Assembly (NCBI RefSeq): GCF_032118995.1
Contig: NC_092667.1
Location: forward strand, 2,348,931-2,412,930
Reading direction: 5' to 3'
DNA: 64,000 bases
Source of the DNA: Asterias amurensis
Lineage: Eukaryota > Echinodermata > Asteroidea > Forcipulatida > Asteriidae
Within the stretch, counting starts at the first letter, position 1, and each line of letters begins with the position of its first letter. Below the pieces are notes generated by a model. That model had not been told where the DNA came from and did not search any database. It was given only the letters and a program-made list of their open reading frames with translations. Both the position numbers and the translations under genes were made by a program. Below, piece by piece: positions 50,101 through 61,200 of this stretch.

Positions 50101-53100
50101 TCCTATTCAAGCCGAAATCCTTCATGAAGGTAATTGCGATCCTTCTCTGGGCTTTCCACGCATCGCCGGATGAGAAAGCTACTCCTGAAACATGTCACAA
50201 TAAGAGAATCCCCAGTAAATTAAAGTTCTTTCCAAGTAGTCCAGCCGATTTCACGAAATGCCAGGATTAATTCAAGTCTCGAGTTTGGACGGGTAAATAC
50301 GAGCGCCTAGAACCGATCGTTTTAAATGCACAGGACACATTTTGGTAATTACTCAAAAAAAATAATGTCAGCATAAAAACTTGGGAATGCTTGATAACGC
50401 GAAATCAAGAGCTGTGTAGGCCCTCTAAAACATACGTTTAAAGACCACCTTCGGTAATTGTCAAAGACCAGTCTTCTAACTTGGTGTATCTCATCATACG
50501 CACAAAATAACAAACCTGTGAAAATGTTGTCGTCAAAGTTGCGAGATAGGCCTAATAATGGAAGAAAAACACCCTTATCACGAAGTTGTGTGCTTTCAGA
50601 TGAAATCAAATTCGTGACAAAATTACTTCTTTCTCGAAAACTATAAACGTCACTTCAGAGGGAGCCGTTTCTCACAATGTTTTATACTTAATTAACAGCT
50701 CTCCATTACTCGTTACCAAGTAAGCCTTTAAAATGATGGGTATTTGATTTAAAGACAGTGGACACTATTGGTAATTACTCAAAATAATTATTAGCATAAA
50801 ACCTTTCTTGGTGACGAGTAATGGGGAGAGGTTGATGGTATAAAACATTGTGAGAAACGGCTCCCTCTGAAGTGCCATAGTTTTCGAGAAAGAAGTAATT
50901 TCCACGAATTTGATTTCGAGACCTCAGATTGAGAACTTGAGGTCTCGAAATCAACCATCTAAACGCACACAACTTTGTGTGACAAGGGTGTTTTTTCTTT
51001 CATTATTATCTCGCAACTCCGATGACCAATTGAGCTCAAATTTTCACAGGTTTGTTATGTTATGCATATGTTGAGATATACCAAGTAAGAAGACTGGTCT
51101 TTGGCAATTACCAATAGTGTCCACAGCCTTTAAAACCTTACCTTCTCCATCCACTGTATGCCGTACGATCTTCACCGAAGGCCGGTCACAAAGCAGCCTG
51201 TTGTGGAAGGCTTCCCTTATAAGTTCAGCACCGTGAATGACAAAGATTTTCAACACAATGCCGTTTATCATGTATATTGGACCAAGCTTGGGGTAAAACC
51301 TACAAATGTGCAAAAATAAAATAACTAAATGATTTTATAATTTGTCTACATTGGCCACTGATGCTTACATATTTCAAATAAGTTAATAAATAGGTTTAAC
51401 AAAAATATAAAAAAAAGTAAATAAATAAATCAGAAAAGAAAGAAATAGTTAAATAAATAAATAAAATTATCGATCAATCAATTGATAATATTGAACAATA
51501 AAATAGAAAATAAATTAATAACATAGAATATATCCACCATCAATGAAAAAATAGAAAATGAGAGCAAATTGTATGAGAAACTTGATTCAGACTAAAAGTG
51601 TTTAGCTAAGTAATTGCCCCATCAACAATGCCTCTTCGATGTGCATTCTGTAGAGTACATTTTAGTCTCCGGTTTGTTTGTTTGATTTTTGTTTGTTTGT
51701 TTTTTCCTCCCTGCCTAAAATGCTTTAGTTCTGGTGGTACACATCAAATGCGAACTTGGATGACAGCAATGTTGTGCCAGTTAATAATTGATAAAATAAG
51801 CCTTTTGAGGTATGGTTGAGGCAATAAGAGTGCACTGTTTATGTTTCGGTGTAAACACACAACATTACAAAAACTTCATAGTGTTGTAGCAGTGTGTCTC
51901 AAAAAGGCTTATTGAGATCTTTATCCTTGATGTGTATTTTGGCAATCCCTCACACCATTGCGTGAGCTGACCCTGATAAGGGCGTGAGCTGATCCTGATA
52001 AGGGCTACACTGACCATGGTCAGATAATCATGCGACAACCATTTTACATTTGGGGGACACAGAAGATTATAAATAAAAAAGCTTACAAGTTGTTCAGCAG
52101 ATTGATGTATCAATTGATAATATTGTTTAAATTGCAAAAGTAGTGCCATACGTTAATTATAGAAGAAATTAATATTCATACTTTTAATCTGATGATGACA
52201 AGACAAGTCATGCTTGCACGAAAACGTGATTATCATTAAATCGAAAAAATAATAATAATAACTTTCGATTTATATAGCGCCTAATAACTAACACTTAATT
52301 CTCTAAGCGCTTTACATCAGTGCCCCGGTCATAGGGCCAATAACATCCCTTTTTAATGTTTCTCAGCTCCCTGGGCAACAGTTTATATCGCTCCAAAGGC
52401 TTTTTCATTCACAATATCAACCTCTACCCTCGCAGGTACCCATTTATTCCCCTGGGTGAAGAGAAGCAATTATAGTAAAGTATCTTGCTCAACGACACAA
52501 GTGTCACGACCGGGATTCGAACCCACACTCCGGTGAAAACGCACCAGAACTTGAATTCGATGCTCTTAACCACTCGGCCATGACACTCTAGGCAAGAACT
52601 GTAGGCGTCGTTTCTGAAAGGGCAAACCAAACTCTTTATATTTGATAAAGAGCTCCCTTATGAAGAAATTGTAAAATTCTGCAACAGTTTAAGGGCACCA
52701 AGGCCAAGCCCAGGGGGCATGGAGGCAATTGCCTTCGTTGCCTCCGTGGAGTATCCAGCCTGAAAGGCACTAAACCCTCTCCCATCACTATATTTATTAT
52801 ATAAATAAGTATTTTTATATTTCTTATTTTTGTTCTGTAATTTTAAAAATAGTATATATATTTTCTTATATTCTGTAATTTCAAACGCAGTTCAGCCTCT
52901 GGCTGCCAAGACTGAATGTTTTTGTTATAAACCAATAATGATATACCCACTCAACTATTGCTACATTACATTGATAGTATATTCTACAAAATCATTTACA
53001 ATGTATATAAGCAATATTTTATTTATTCTAATGCTGCTATTTATGGAACAAGCTATCTGCTATTAAAACCCAGAATGCATCGTCTATTGGTGGTTTAAAA

Positions 53101-53545
53101 AAAATACATACAAACAGATCAATCGTTACGTTAATTTTAATCCTCTTTTTGTTTATCTTTAAAACCTGTTAAATATTTTTACTCTGAATGAAAGCATATT
53201 AATTTTTAAGAAATGTCTTTCCTTATTCTCAATTTGATGACACAGGACCTTTATGTAAAACAGTCGTTGTGGCTGATATTTGTATCCTGTATAATAAAGA
53301 TTTTGAAATAAATAATAAATAAATAATTTAAGAGGAATAAGTATAACCAATTAATTGTCTTACCAGTGGAAGATTTCGTGAGGTTTGTCTCCGATGTCAA
53401 CTCCATGATACCAGCGATCCCATAAAACAGGCAGAAGATTTGGAATAGGCGGATAGTTCGGCGGGGCGCCTTGGAGAGATTTCTTGACAAAAAAGATGAA
53501 CGCGAGCACTGCAGCAGCACAACAAATAACGAAAGCTAGATCCAT
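46276..53545 (-). CDS. Cytochrome P450, CYP2-type (gene A)
   Basis: Coding exons, 5' to 3' on the minus strand: 53364-53545, 51142-51299, 49547-50184, 48295-48619 and 46276-46460. Phases match and give 495 residues. The N-terminus has a single membrane anchor (LAFVICCAAAVLAFIFFV) and a Pro-rich hinge YPPIPNLLPV. The I-helix oxygen motif is AGTEATST (301-308), the K-helix ExxR is Glu358-Arg361, the PERF segment is FNPERF, and the heme loop is FSTGHRMCIG with Cys439. The size, exon number and FMKDFG and GMLYMMANPEIQ blocks are of the CYP2 clan, near CYP2U/CYP2J-like enzymes. It should be an ER-bound monooxygenase; the substrate cannot be read. It is divergent from gene B, about 4.7 kb apart. 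Confidence 0.92.
46529..46643. mobile_element. MITE-J copy
   Basis: CCTTGCATTGTCCGCCATC and TTTGATGAAACGTGCACGCG at the left are mirrored by GCGTGCACTTCCCATTG, TTTTACAACATCAAAGATGG at the right. In CYP gene A intron 4, next to its last exon. Confidence 0.65.
46645..46953 (-). mobile_element. MITE-A, truncated left
   Basis: TAATGGGGAGTGGTTGATAG starts inside the element; the right end is GGGTCCAGTGTTTTAA. It abuts MITE-J. CYP gene A intron 4. Confidence 0.75.
47130..47515 (+). mobile_element. MITE-A copy with (TCAA)n insert
   Basis: TTGGTGTATCCCAACATTTT is interrupted by a (TCAA)n run at 47154-47195, then GTCATCGAAGTTGCAAGAG and GAGGGAGCCGTTTCTC resume the family. Ends are worn. Confidence 0.6.
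47545..48238 (+). mobile_element. MITE-A copy with internal amplification
   Basis: The copy has the GGTGTATCCCAACATATGG left part and a right end GTGTACAGTGCCTTTAA. Its middle segment (from AAGCCTGTGAAAATTTGGGC to the A-rich stretch) is repeated six times at 47582-48012. CYP gene A intron 4. Confidence 0.85.
47582..48012. repeat. 69-77-base tandem repeat, 6 copies, inside MITE-A
   Basis: Units begin at 47582, 47656, 47725, 47794, 47867 and 47944. Each is AAGCCTGTGAAAATTTGGGC, TTGGTAGTTGAAGTTGCAAG, then an A-rich end of varying length. There are no unique spacers, so it is not CRISPR-like. Confidence 0.92.
49138..49490 (+). mobile_element. SINE-3 copy
   Basis: CAGCAGAGTGTGGGTTCGAG, CCTGTGTCCTTAAGCAAGAC, GAGACGTAAAGCTGTTGG and AGAACCCAGTATACTTATC follow the family order. 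CYP gene A intron 3, next to exon 3. Confidence 0.7.
50322..50745. mobile_element. Two MITE-A pieces, opposite orientation
   Basis: TTAAATGCACAGGACACATT starts a truncated piece that ends near 50437. A second copy starts TTAAAGACCACCTTCGG and continues to GTTACCAAGTAAGCCTTTAA near 50732. CYP gene A intron 2. Confidence 0.7.
50749..51132 (-). mobile_element. MITE-A copy abutting a splice donor
   Basis: TTAAAGACAGTGGACACTAT and AGTGTCCACAGCCTTTAA. Full length, with hairpin GAGACCTCA ... TGAGGTCTC. Its right edge is 9 bases from exon 2 of CYP gene A, so the intron begins GTAAGGT and at once enters the element. Confidence 0.9.
52252..52592 (-). mobile_element. SINE-3 copy, reverse, nearly complete
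   Basis: The minus strand runs from TGTCATGGCCGAGTGGTTAA and GTGTGGGTTCGAATCCC through CACTTGTGTCGTTGAGC, GGTACCTGCGAGGGTAGAGG, and CTATGACCGGGGCAC to AGCGCTTAGAGAATTAAG and GGCGCTATATAAATCG. CYP gene A intron 1. This is the most complete member here. Confidence 0.85.
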
Positions 53546-54059
53546 GCTTCCTAGTCCAATAGTTGCTTACCACATCAACAGACACGTTAAAATGGTTCAC
53601 TCAACAATCAAGTCAATATTATATTTATCGTCCACTCATTCATAGAGATCGACTGATGTGTGTGTGAGGGGGTTATAATCCTCAGCTAACCAGGGTCCAA
53701 TTTCATGGCTCTGCTTACCGCTGAATACTGTGCTTACCACCGAGCCGAGTGAATTACACTATTCTATAGGATGTACAATGTAAGCTTACGCAGAATTCCA
53801 CGGTAAGTATGGCCTTGATTGGTTGTGAGAGGCGCGAAAAAGGCCTAGGTACGAAGTTATCATCGTCGGTGATACCAAAGATGCGCGCGATTGGCTGCGA
53901 CTCAGCCTGGGGCTATCGTGTCCACACGTGTTTCAGCCAGAACCAATCTTTGGCCAGAACTGAACACAGCTCCTAACAATATCATTGTACTCCTGTTGTG
54001 TGGTGGTGGTAGAAATAGTCTGACACTCAGACTGAAAAATAATAGCTTCAGAAATTAGC

Positions 54060-54163
54060 TGCTCCGAAGTACCGAGTATACAGTGCTAAGCACACATCGG
54101 TGCACACGGGTAATAACCAAAATGAATATTCTTTATCTCCGATGCAAATTTAACATAATAGGG
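54060..54163 (+). mobile_element. SINE-2 3' fragment
   Basis: GTACCGAGTATACAGTGCTA, then ATTCTTTATCTCCGATGC and AAATTTAACAT. Confidence 0.65.
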
Positions 54164-54780
54164 GCGGTAAATATGCGTAGTGTTCCTAAACTGAATAGGT
54201 CTGGTTGTTGCATAACACCCTATTGTTAATACGTTCGGGTGCAGTAACTATACAATAGTCTGCCTGCTGAACCAATGGCCAAAGTGAGTTGAGTAAGACA
54301 TTACTCGTTGTCGAGGCCAACAAATTTATTCGAAAATTTTCGCGTTACTAATATTATTCTGTAGAGTTATTCAAGTCCGTTCTCGTAGTTGATATTAATT
54401 CAAGAATTCAAGAAGGGATAATCCAGAGATTAACGGATTACAATAAAGACATGAAAGGACTGGATCGTATGAAAACAAACAAACAATAATATGAGATGAG
54501 ACCAATGGATCTTCTATATCCACGGTCACACCCTAGGCCCCAACTATTAGACTGCTTTGGGTCATCTCTACCCTCAGTCACCTAGGCCCCACACCCTCAC
54601 TGTCCCCTGTGCTTGTTCCTACTGACACGGTTCAGTGAGCACACACCCCCCACACAACCCCCAAGGCTCCACAACAGGTTTCACCACGCATCATCGAGTT
54701 CACTTCCCGCCTACATTTCCCGCCTTCGTGCATCACCGCTGATCCACCGCCTAGTACTTAAGCAGCATGCAGCATCAGAG

Positions 54781-54870
54781 TCCAGCATTCTCCAGAAGAC
54801 GATCAGAGCATACTGATCGAAACGTCGAGTTAACCCAACGGTTCTTTTCAGAACCACCCCAACTCATTTA
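54781..54870 (+). ncRNA. Hammerhead-like motif, copy 3
   Basis: CAGAAGA (one change from CUGANGA) and C, then GATCAG-AGCATA-CTGATC, then GAAACGTC. A later hairpin GGTTC...GAACC replaces the GGCTC...GAGCC of copies 1 and 2. Stem II and this hairpin each carry paired changes relative to the other copies. A weaker trace (GAAGACGAGCAGAGTATAC) is at 56826-56850. Confidence 0.42.
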
Positions 54871-55208
54871 GAGATTGTTATTACATGGTGTTACCGCAAA
54901 CTCTTCTATATCTTATCTCCACCATGCAAAGTTTCAAATCCTACTAATAATATGAGATTTATTAGGAATGCTTTATGGTACAATTTCTACCACCATTGTA
55001 CAATTCATTGCCTTGTAGTTTTTAGCATTCAGATACTATTTCCGAAAACAATGGAAGTACAATGGAAGTCTGCTGCTACCTTTAGTCCCCCTTCCAGTAT
55101 ATACATGGATAGATAACAGCATGGCCTATCTGCACCCAAAACACCCATCCCCCTATGGAAACCTTTTGTCACTGACACAAACCATCGACAACGGAGTCCA
55201 TTAGTTAT

Positions 55209-56092
55209 GGTGGCCCCGAAGGGACATCGCATAACGCAAACGTGTGCGCACACGTATGCAATGTCGTGAAACAAATCGCGAATATATGCGCACACGTATA
55301 CAATATCGTGAAACAATTCGCGAATATGTGCGCACACGTATGCAATGTCGTGAAACAATTCGCGAATATGTGCGCACACGTATGCAATGTCGTGAAACAA
55401 ATCGCGAATATGTGCGCACACGTATGCAATCTCGTGAACCAAATCGTGAATATGTGCGCACACGTATGCAATTTCGTGAACCAAATCGTGAATATGTGCG
55501 CACACGAGTGCGATTTGTTTTGCAATGTCGTGAATTTTATTGCATACCATGTTGCATACCATTAGGATGATGTCATAGTTGTAGATAATTTGTTACCGAT
55601 CTAGGGAGTACTGTGGCGCTACAGCGGGCTCCCTCTGTAAAGCATGTGTATACCCAGGAACTTGGCACCAGGCCAAGGACGACCACACGCCTCACAACAA
55701 AGATTACTGCTGCAATGACTACCGCTTATCTCACTGTTGGAAAGAAACCCCCCAGATCATTAGACATTTTATTCAAAGGTATGCAACATGGTATGCAATA
55801 AAATTCACGACATCGCAAATAATATTCGCAGACGTGTGCGCACATATTCGCGAATTGTTTCACGACATTGCATACGTGTGCGCACATATTCGCGAATTGT
55901 TTCACGACATTGCATACGTGTGCGCACATATTTGCGAATTGTTTCATGACATTGCATACGTATGCGCACATATTCGCGAATTGTTTCACGACATTGCATT
56001 CGTGTGCGCACATATTTGCGAATTGTTTCACGACATTGCATACGTATGCGCACACGTTTGCGATATGCGATGTCCCTTCAGGGCCACCATAC
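55209..56092. mobile_element. Foldback element with 42-base repeat arms
   Basis: Arms of about 350 and 310 bases are inverted copies. The outer tips are TATGGTGGCCCCGAAGGGAC and its mirror GTCCCTTCAGGGCCACCATA. The arms are tandem 42-base units: six and a part at 55245-55512 and five at 55839-56048. The inner tips share GCATACCATGTTGCATACC. The 200-base centre is unrelated to the arms. Because 42 is a multiple of 3, several frames stay open, but the resulting low-complexity ORFs are not believable genes. This fits a foldback-type DNA transposon without its own transposase. Confidence 0.88.
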
Positions 56093-57237
56093 AATGGAGG
56101 TAGAAACCGGACGGAAAGAAAATCACCCTAGAACTTCATCAGTCCAGAAAACGATTTTCTGTGAACAGTGCATTATTGATCTGAAACGCATGAGGGTGTG
56201 GTATGGTATTGGTTTGACATCAAAGTTATCCCACTTCGACCGTCCTGCGTAACCACACACCACACACACCACACTTCTTAAAAGTCATACAGTTCAGTAG
56301 CCTTGCTCATAGAGTAAGGGCAGATGTCTTGCTGAACTGAAGGCTGTAATTCTGAGGATGATTCAAAAGAGGGCGCTATCAGAAGAAGTTTGTACACAGT
56401 TCGCAACGGGGGGGGGGGGGGGGGGGCACAGGATTTTGTCAATTTTATTCACATTATTATTTTTCCACAAAAACATTTAAATTACAGAACTACAATGTAA
56501 TGCATACATGTATATGTACAAGACAGGAAAAGAAAAAACTAGCCGACCAAAGCTCGTGGAGGGACTGGAGGCAACGCCCAAAGCTACAGGTAGCTTGTAG
56601 CGGCTTGTCCTTACAAAACAATCTCCGGGGGGGGGGGGGGTTCAGAATCTCCTGCACCGTCGTAACCTGACTGTACGTAGGTCCGATGCAGAGAGTGTGC
56701 ACACATACAGTGACAGCACCCAACAAAGAGACTACGAGAATAGAGAATAGCTCGGGCGCGGGTGGCGCAATTTTATGTGAAGGAAAAACAACTAATTGTA
56801 AGTGAAAATAAAACGTCAACGCCTTCGAAGACGAGCAGAGTATACTGTTTACAAAATCAGAGACCTAAACTACAGGATACAGTACACGAGTCCAGGCACT
56901 GTGTTTCACTTTTCCAATCGGAAAACAAGAATTGCTGCCAGATAAAATAAACAGAGTTAGGGCCTACTTACATGTTTCTCCTCCATGGTTTAGGCTGTGT
57001 TGTGCAAAGAACGGGATGTCCGTCAGAATTTGCAGAAATTTGTGCCATATCGGGCGCCCCACATGTGCTTTTGTCAAAAACATTTCAAAGCGCCCTCAAG
57101 AGAGTGAAAGGGCACGTGACATCCTATAAATCCTACATACGTGTGAATATTGAATAACCAACAAACACATGTAAGTACAATTACAAGTACTGCACATAAT
57201 TATGATACACAGCGCACAAAGAAGAAGCAGACGACCG

Positions 57238-57330
57238 AAATGAAGTGTTTTGATTGGCCCAATGTGGTGTTGGTCAGCTGACCCACATCACCTCGGACCA
57301 ATCAAAATACAGACATGCAAAGCTTACGTC
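57238..57330. repeat. MITE-K palindrome
   Basis: AGTGTTTTGATTGGCCC, then GTCAGCTGAC at the centre, then GGACCAATCAAAATACAGAC. One arm-like fragment occurs near 20590-20640. Confidence 0.7.
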
Positions 57331-57880
57331 ACTGCAGGTTTATCCAATGAAATCATTGTGTCTAATGAAATCGCTGGTTCTAAAAAGCTATTACCGGTAC
57401 AATACATGTCGGATATAAACAGGGGACCAGCGTGTGGGTGTGGTGCGTTTTTATTTGGGGGAAATTGACACTTGAGGGCGCCCCTTCGACACGTGTTGTC
57501 AAATTCACACGGTATTGTAAACAAAGACCGGTGGTGTTGTTGTTTTCAGCAGATGGTTAACTCTAACTCATGTATCTACCTCCATGCATGCACCAAAGCA
57601 AATCCTATACTTCTTGAATCCAGTGGACAGTCATCATCAATTAAAATAATCTGCATTGACTGGTTGATAAATAATCCAAAGACGGTGAGTTTATTTTGGC
57701 TAAACGTGACGTAACTTTCTGCCATCGCATCGGGCATCAGTTTTTAGACTTGGGGTATAATACTTCCGGTGAACTGAAGTACCGCCCCTATTCCTACCTT
57801 GGGCTCCCTCTGCAAGAAGGAAGCGGAGGGAGTCCAGCGTATTGGCACTTTTGATGGGGCTAACTCACTGTTACTCGTAT

Positions 57881-57949
57881 AACTATGCGGTTTCGTTCCG
57901 CTATCGTCTCCCGTACTGTAAGACGATAGAGAAACGAAACCGCATAGTT
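57881..57949. repeat. 29-base-arm palindrome
   Basis: AACTATGCGGTTTCGTT and GCTATCGTCT are mirrored by AGACGATAG and AACGAAACCGCATAGTT with an 11-base loop. TAACTCACT flanks both sides a little further out. Confidence 0.9.
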
Positions 57950-58147
57950 CTAGGCTAGGTTCTAGGCATGCTAGGAGTAACTCACTACTGTGTGCTGTGT
58001 CAACCCAAAGTTCTATCTCACCAACATAGACAATGGTAGAGCAAGGATAGGCAGTTAGTTAGGGCAGTGTTGGCTTTGTATTGTATGTAGAACTTTAAGA
58101 AGGTAGTTTTTGAGATAGAATTTTATATTTATTTTATATTTCCTGCC

Positions 58148-58155
58148 TATAAATA
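58148..58155 (+). promoter_or_regulatory. TATA-like box before CYP gene B
   Basis: TATAAATA lies 52 bases before the ATG. A decent 3' splice-site pattern (TTTCTGCACTGCTTAG, ending at 58202) also lies right before the ATG, so the TATA-like box may instead be in a 5' UTR intron. Confidence 0.25.
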
Positions 58156-58206
58156 ATTCTGAATATTAATATTATTAATTTTTGTATTTCTGCACTGCTT
58201 AGATAA

Positions 58207-61200
58207 ATGATGGGTCTGTGTTGGAGTATTCCTGTAGATGTGCCGTCCACCATCTTGATAAGCATAACTGTATTTTTAATCCTGAGGTGGTATATGCGAC
58301 GCCACATTGCCTTGCCTCCTGGACCGCGCTCATTGCCAGTCGTCGGTAGTCTTCCTACTCTACTCTCTCTCAGAAACACAGGAGCGCCACATCAAATATT
58401 TCAAAGGTACCTGACATTAGAATTGCCTGCTGCAGTCTTTAAAGGAACTGGACACTATTGGTTATCCGTTTGGTAATTACTGAAAACAATTTTAAGCATA
58501 AAAACTTACCTGGTAACGAGCAATGGAGAGCTGTTGATAGTATAAAACATTGTGGGCAACTGCTCCCTCTTAAGAGAGAGGTTATTTTTCACTCCGTATT
58601 AAAAGGGCTCTTTGCGCTGCATACGCAGTTGAAACCCAGCACGGCCCCAAGGCCTGAACTTTTTGGAGCAGCATGTATTGTGCACGCTGTGGTGGTGGTT
58701 CGAACATCAGACGGTGCATGGAGATGGAGCCCATGCCCAGGTTTGAGAACTGCCCCTGGCCAAGCTTAAAGGCAGTGGACACTATTGGTGATTACTCAAA
58801 ATAACTATTGGCATAAAACCTAACTTGTAATGGGGAGAGGTTGATAGGATAAAACATCGTGAGAAATGGCTCCCTCTGAAGTGACGTAGTTTTCGAGAAA
58901 GAAGTTATTTTCAACGAATTTGATTTCGAGACCTCAAGTTTAGAATTCGAGGTCTTTGAAATCAAGCATCTGAAAGCACACAACTTCGTTTGACAAGGGT
59001 GTTTTTTTCTTTCATAGTTATCTTGCAACTGAGACGACCAATTGAGCTAAAACTTTTACAGGTTTGTTATTTTATGCATATGTTGAGATACACCAAGTGA
59101 GAAGACTGGATTTTGGCAATTACCAATAGTGGCCATTGTCTTTAACTTGAATAGTGTCTTTCAATGATTGATGAACAATCTGAAAATTTTGTTTTGACAG
59201 GTTATCGGAGAAACATGGACCAGTATTAATGGTCAACTTAGTTGCTGGCAATAGGGTTGTTGTCCTACATGGATATGATGTGATTCGAGATGCACTCAAT
59301 CATCCAGACTTAAATGGTCGCCCATCACTGTCAGTATTTGAACAGGTGCTGCAAGGAGGCATAGGTAAAGAACTTACACCCGTTTCAGAGACGCGCCAGA
59401 GTCGTAGCGAACCAAATTGATTAGGAGCGACTCAAGGTCGACCCAAATAAATGTTGGTTTTAGACAGGCGAACTTATAAAAGCATTTACATTAGGTTTGG
59501 CTCATGACAAGATCGACGTCTGAAACCAAGGCACTCCAGAGTCGTTCCAAATTACTGAATTCTGAATTCTAGCGCTCCAGTCGCTCCTAACTGTTTCACA
59601 GGTCAAACTTTTCATGTACTTGATGGAGCATGCAAAGGTTTTTCTCAAACTATTACATTGTGTCCTTGTATTTATCAAACAAATGTATGATAATGATCTA
59701 ATAAATGTTGATATTTTTTACAGGAGTTGTAGGTGCCTCTGGGGAGCTATGGAGAGCCCAGAGGAAATTAACTCTCAACTTCATGAGAGACTTTGGAGTT
59801 GGTAAACCAGTCTTTGAAGACCGGATTACCACAGAGGCAGGTTTCATGTTAGATGAAATAAGAACATACAACGGCAGACCTTTCAATCCATCTCAAATCT
59901 TATCCAGTGGAATTTCTAACGTGATTTGCTCTGTAGTGTTTGGATCACGCTATGACTACACAGATTCCATATTCATTGAGCTTCAAAGAGCTATCTACAG
60001 GAACACTGAACTGATGGGAGGAGCAACGGGTGCGATACTCTTCATGCCTTACTCACACCTATTAGCTTCATTCCTCCCTATGGTTAAAGAATGTCTGGAC
60101 AACACTCGACACGTCAATGATTTCAGCAGGAGTGTTCTGGAAGAACATCGCAAGACCTTCAACCCTGAGATTATTCGGGACTTTATGGATGTGATCTTGG
60201 AGGAGGAGAGGAGAGCCGAGGATTCTACAGTGACCGTCAATGATCTCCTTGGCACCACGGCGGATTTATTCTCCGCTGGTTCGGAGACTTCTTCTACCAC
60301 GCTACGATGGGCTCTTCTATACATGATAGAATTTCCAGAGATTCAAAGGAAGATACAGGGCGAGATTGATAGAGAAGTTGGTCGTGATTGCCTTCCTCGT
60401 TTATCCGACCGAGCGAAGCTTCCTTACACGGAAGCATCGCTGCATGAGATTCAACGCATCAGCAATATCATCCCATTAGGTGTGCCGCATGAGGCGTCAA
60501 GCGACGTGACTTTTAGAGGGTATAATATCCCAAAAGGAACCATCATTTTGCCAAACTTATGGGCGCTTGGGATGGATCAAGAGTTGTGGCCAGAACCCGA
60601 CAAGTTTATCCCTGAAAGATTCTTTGATGAAACTGATCAGAGCGTGAAGAAGTCTGAAAAGTTAATACCTTATGGGACAGGTGAGAATACATTTTGTGGT
60701 TGAATGGGCTTACAGAAGTATCTGATACATTATTCATAAATACCGAAGACAGTTTATCCATTCTGATTGGTCGGGAGAGCATCATGTGGGGTTGTTTGAA
60801 CGGACGATATAACACCAGTAAAATATTGGTCGAGAGCAACGGCTGGAACAGTTGTGCCACATCACGCGATGCGCACAGCAATCTCCTTATAAGGAGTTGT
60901 TTACCCGAGGGCCTTACCATTTCACAGCTGGAGGGGTGTTGTGTTGAAAGAAATCATAATTTACCTCCACTTCGTCTCGATAAAATTATCAAGAACCAGG
61001 CCTCAGCGGGTTTAAACCACTAGTTGCAAACCTCTTCACCACACATTGATTCTTTTATTGTTTTTGGAAAAGTACATCCCTTCAATTCCTTTAGTACTAA
61101 ATAAACTCACCGTACAACTAACCAGTGGACAAATCAGTAAATTAAGCCTGGTTCATACTTAATGCGAATGCGAGTGCAATACATCAACGCCCTGTTTTTG

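Larger units (their letters stand above)
53546..58206. other. Divergent intergenic region of the two CYP genes
   Basis: About 4.7 kb. It holds a MITE-C relative (53692-53835), a SINE-2 fragment (54060), a hammerhead-like copy (54781), the foldback element (55209-56092), two long G runs (56408-56426, 56627-56640), a palindromic MITE-K (57238-57330) and a strong palindrome (57881). Any shared promoter elements cannot be named. Confidence 0.55.

Noticed and set aside
55029-55570. Long overlapping ORFs on both strands (up to 177 residues) with repeats such as CAHVCNVVKQFANM
   Set aside because: They come from a 42-base tandem repeat, a multiple of three, which keeps many frames open at once. There is no start context, splicing or conservation to support a protein.
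55726-56252. Matching ORFs in the opposite arm
   Set aside because: Same cause, the inverted arm of the foldback element.
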